DNA of 14,700 nucleotides, taken from Acidovorax sp. (GTDB lineage: Bacteria > Pseudomonadota > Gammaproteobacteria > Burkholderiales > Burkholderiaceae_C). Under the pieces are notes generated by a model that saw only the letters and a list, made by a program, of their open reading frames with translations, made no database searches and was not told the DNA's origin. Shown here in pieces: positions 12,611 to 14,700 of the stretch. A program made the position numbers and the translations under genes. Location of the stretch: the NCBI GenBank assembly GCA_030150585.1, contig JASLFM010000081.1, positions 1-14,700 of the forward strand, read 5' to 3'. Position 1 is the first letter of the stretch, and the number at the start of each line of letters is the position of its first letter.

Positions 12611-14350
12611 CTACTTCAGCCCTTGAGGTATTTCGTCCGCTATTTCCCTCAACGCGCAATACGATACGGCCAGTGGATGCTCCGGTTGGCACCCATCGAA
12701 TATTTCCGCTTTGAATGCAAGATAGGCCTTGGGCTTCATCCGGTAAAGAACGGTCATGGCCTTGCGTGCATCATCCAGGTGGTTCGTTGATGCGGAAATG
12801 CGTGCGAAACGCATTAACCCCATGGAAAAATGAAACCGAGGCACTACCGCGCGACCAGTCATCCACATGTGCTCAGGTGAAACCTTGCTTTCATCCATGA
12901 AGAGGAACTGCGCATAGCGCAGGTGCCAGGATAGCCAGGAAGGCTGCTCGTAAGACTCTAAACTTTCGATCGCCTGCGAACTTCGGATCGTGACGGCGTC
13001 CTCAAAAAATTCCCGAACCTTCATATAGTCCAAGTACATCCAGCCGCTTAATATGAGAGCGGGTATGATGCCTAGCATGGTATAGGGGTACCCGAGGGGC
13101 ACTTTGTGAATTTTGCTACCATTGGCATGGGCCGTAATTCCCAGGAAAAATCCGGCGGGTACTAGGAAAAAAATGAACCAGAGCGGAAACTCTACAAGGG
13201 AGTGGGCGAAAATGGCGCCGATTGCTGCGTTAAAAAACACGATCCAATTGGGCTGATTCTGGCTCCATAGGGCCTTACGCAGCCATTGGATCATTAGTAA
13301 AAAAATGCAGAATCCGACAAATATACCGCACTCCGCCGCTATTTGAAGTAAGGCATTGTGGGCATTGCCCGTGGCGCCCACCGTCCCGAACCAGGAAGTG
13401 GCTTGATCGTAAAAGCCTGTGGCATAAGCCCCAAGCCCCACGCCGAGCCAGGGGTGGTCCTGAATAATTTGGAGTGATGCGCCCCAGATGGCCAAACGCC
13501 CATCTGCGTGGGGGAGTATATTCAAGGAGCTTCGACCCGCATAACCCAGGCTTGTCATCACGCTGGCGTGAAAAGGGGCGGTTGCAATAAAGATTGAGGG
13601 CAGAATCACACCCACCCACCAGCGCACGACCCGTGCCTTAGGGGCATGGAGCTTCCAGGAAAAAATGGCAAGAGCCGCCAGCATTAGCAGGTACGCTCTG
13701 GTGTTGGCAAAAAAGATTGCAGTTGCAAAAAGCAAAGCAATCGCGATAGACCGAGGAGGGGATATTTTTTCTTCTATGTACATCCAACCAAGAACGGCCA
13801 GGCCCAGCACCAATTGCAGTGTCATTAGATTGGGCTGACTCAAATTGGCGGAAGGCCTATAAAGGGTAAGGTCTGGTGATCGCACCAGCGGGAAAATGTA
13901 GATGTCCCAGCCCGTGATTTGTATCAGTGTAATCACAGCGCTGAATATGGCGCTCCACAATACCCAACGGCCTATTACGAAAAGCTTGTGCTCGAAAGCT
14001 TGGGTATCTGGTGGGCATGCCGGTGCAATATTGGCGCCCAAGGTAACAGCCATCCAGAATAAAACACCTGCAGCGCCATAGAGCGCAATCGCAGGGGCAT
14101 AGGGATGGAGCTCAGCTATGCATTGAATGACGCCCACGGCGAACAAACCCAGAACAGCCCAAGCAGTGGTTGGTACAAAAAGAGTCTTGTACGGTTCTGC
14201 CTGCCGCCCGCAGTGCCATAGATAAAGGAAGAAGCAGACGCACAGCAGTGTTCCACTCAACCATTCCTGGTAGAAGGGGTATATAGGGAGTCCATAGAAA
14301 GGGTAAATCCATCCTATGAAGAAACAAAAACCGATGAGATGAGCGAGCAT
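12611..14350 (-). CDS. pglL: PglL/TfpO-type protein O-oligosaccharyltransferase (pilin glycosylation)
   Basis: A 579-residue inner-membrane protein with roughly twelve TM segments and a soluble C-terminal part of about 150 residues. GRLAIWGASLQIIQDHPWLGVGLGAY followed by TGNAHNALLQIAAECGI (histidine ~H331) is the Wzy_C signature shared by O-antigen ligases and PglL/TfpO enzymes, which move a lipid-linked sugar onto protein in the periplasm. The start MLAHLIGFCFFIGWIYPFYGLPIYPFYQEW fits the short first TM and YxEW motif of PglL. It lies directly downstream of a pilin gene on the same strand, the usual place of pilin-specific enzymes in Acinetobacter and Pseudomonas. The ATG follows the U-tract of the pilin terminator with no ribosome site in range. 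Codon use is much more AT-rich than in genes before 12570. Confidence 0.9.
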   Translation of the reverse strand: MLAHLIGFCFFIGWIYPFYGLPIYPFYQEWLSGTLLCVCFFLYLWHCGRQAEPYKTLFVPTTAWAVLGLFAVGVIQCIAELHPYAPAIALYGAAGVLFWMAVTLGANIAPACPPDTQAFEHKLFVIGRWVLWSAIFSAVITLIQITGWDIYIFPLVRSPDLTLYRPSANLSQPNLMTLQLVLGLAVLGWMYIEEKISPPRSIAIALLFATAIFFANTRAYLLMLAALAIFSWKLHAPKARVVRWWVGVILPSIFIATAPFHASVMTSLGYAGRSSLNILPHADGRLAIWGASLQIIQDHPWLGVGLGAYATGFYDQATSWFGTVGATGNAHNALLQIAAECGIFVGFCIFLLMIQWLRKALWSQNQPNWIVFFNAAIGAIFAHSLVEFPLWFIFFLVPAGFFLGITAHANGSKIHKVPLGYPYTMLGIIPALILSGWMYLDYMKVREFFEDAVTIRSSQAIESLESYEQPSWLSWHLRYAQFLFMDESKVSPEHMWMTGRAVVPRFHFSMGLMRFARISASTNHLDDARKAMTVLYRMKPKAYLAFKAEIFDGCQPEHPLAVSYCALREIADEIPQGLK

Positions 14351-14377
14351 AAAAAAAGGAAGGCGGTGCCTTCCTTT
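14351..14377 (-). terminator. Pilin gene terminator abutting the pglL start codon
   Basis: On the minus strand AAAGGAAGGC, loop ACC, GCCTTCCTTT form a perfect 10-bp stem (14377 to 14355) continuing into four more Ts (14354-14351), so seven Ts in a row. The next base, 14350, is the A of the pglL ATG. It is 19 bases past the pilin stop. Confidence 0.85.
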
Positions 14378-14396
14378 GTTTGGGAATTTTATGGAA

Positions 14397-14700
14397 TCAA
14401 GAACCGCGGCAAGAGCCAGGCAGGTACTTGGCAGGAATTGTGGTCGCGGCTGCAGCGGTCGTGCTACCGCAAATCCACTTGAAGACGGGTTTGCTCAGAT
14501 CGGTGGAAGCGCTCATCTCGGTGGTTGCATCCTTGAAGGGAACCAGCGTCACAACTTTGCCGTCAATGTTTACGGAGTCAATGCCTTGGGCCTTGACCAC
14601 GATAGAGCCGTTGGCCGTAGTGTGAATATCGGTCACATACCTGCTGGCACCACCTGCTGTCGTATTTTCGCAGCCCCAACCACCGGCCGGAAACGAGTTG
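14397..14700 (-). CDS. pilA: Type IV pilin, C-terminal part (partial)
   Basis: The last 100 residues are in the window; the N-terminal leader and hydrophobic helix lie beyond the right edge, so the prepilin cleavage site cannot be checked. The segment reads NSFPAGGWGCENTTAGGASRYVTDIHTTANGSIVV, a beta-rich pilin head, and ends FKWICGSTTAAAATTIPAKYLPGSCRGS. The IPAKYLPxSCR ending with a cysteine pair (C in WICGS and C in GSCR) is the disulfide-bounded D-region of major type IV pilins. A further cysteine lies in WGCE. The very last residue is a serine just after the disulfide loop, the site glycosylated by TfpO in Pseudomonas aeruginosa 1244. A terminator follows after 19 bases, then pglL. It may be the major pilin PilA or a minor one. 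Confidence 0.88.
   Translation of the reverse strand, partial: NSFPAGGWGCENTTAGGASRYVTDIHTTANGSIVVKAQGIDSVNIDGKVVTLVPFKDATTEMSASTDLSKPVFKWICGSTTAAAATTIPAKYLPGSCRGS

Noticed and set aside
12609..12621. Small hairpin GGCT-ACTTC-AGCC between moaC and pglL as a terminator
   Set aside because: Only four base pairs, overlaps the pglL stop and has no T-run on either strand.
1..14700. CRISPR arrays, tRNA/rRNA genes, insertion sequences
   Set aside because: No spaced direct repeats, cloverleaf ends, transposase motifs or terminal inverted repeats were found on reading both strands.

Overview
The window looks like a chromosomal segment from a GC-rich betaproteobacterium, most likely of the Comamonadaceae (Acidovorax and relatives). 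This is inferred from the protein styles (YaeQ, DUF3717/DUF1289, DUF2007, a Wzy-type pilin glycosyltransferase beside a pilin), very GC-rich codons up to about position 12570, -10 hexamers placed a few bases before start codons, and a degenerate copy of what I recall as a dispersed Comamonadaceae repeat. I see no transposase, integrase, phage structural gene, CRISPR array, rRNA or tRNA.

Layout. 1-3411: the end of an RND efflux adaptor and its complete inner-membrane permease, in one operon. 3469-4674: a protein related to HD-GYP domains whose catalytic signature is gone. 4675-4959: an intergenic stretch that I read as a free-standing small RNA gene (about 4767-4900), with a sigma-E-like promoter, two hairpins, a CU-rich loop complementary to Shine-Dalgarno sequences and a U7 end. 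It is followed by the terminator of the opposing gene. 4960-5574 (-): a YibF-like glutathione S-transferase, divergent from purB (5655-7034), which runs straight into yaeQ (7039-7599). 7630-8410 (-): two small metal-binding-type proteins (DUF2007 plus zinc ribbon; DUF3717-DUF1289 fusion). 8477-8538: repeat relic. 8569-10057: a yybP-ykoY manganese riboswitch controlling a TerC-family metal exporter and a small unknown membrane-tailed protein. 10109-10462: a YvlD/PF04020 membrane protein whose 3' end overlaps that of a BepA-like periplasmic metalloprotease (10430-11965, -). The protease gene is divergent from moaC (12091-12567), across a palindrome lying on both putative -35 elements. 12611-14700 (-): a PglL/TfpO-type O-oligosaccharyltransferase directly downstream of a type IV pilin gene that runs off the window. 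This block is visibly less GC-rich.

Themes. Several genes concern the envelope: RND efflux, BepA-like outer-membrane quality control, pilin and pilin glycosylation, and the small RNA if its promoter is truly sigma-E-like. The strongest candidates for something undescribed are the small RNA at 4767-4900, the pilin terminator whose U-tract ends exactly at the glycosyltransferase start codon, and the palindrome shared by the protease and moaC promoters. Identifications come from reading motifs by eye; no database search or folding program was run.
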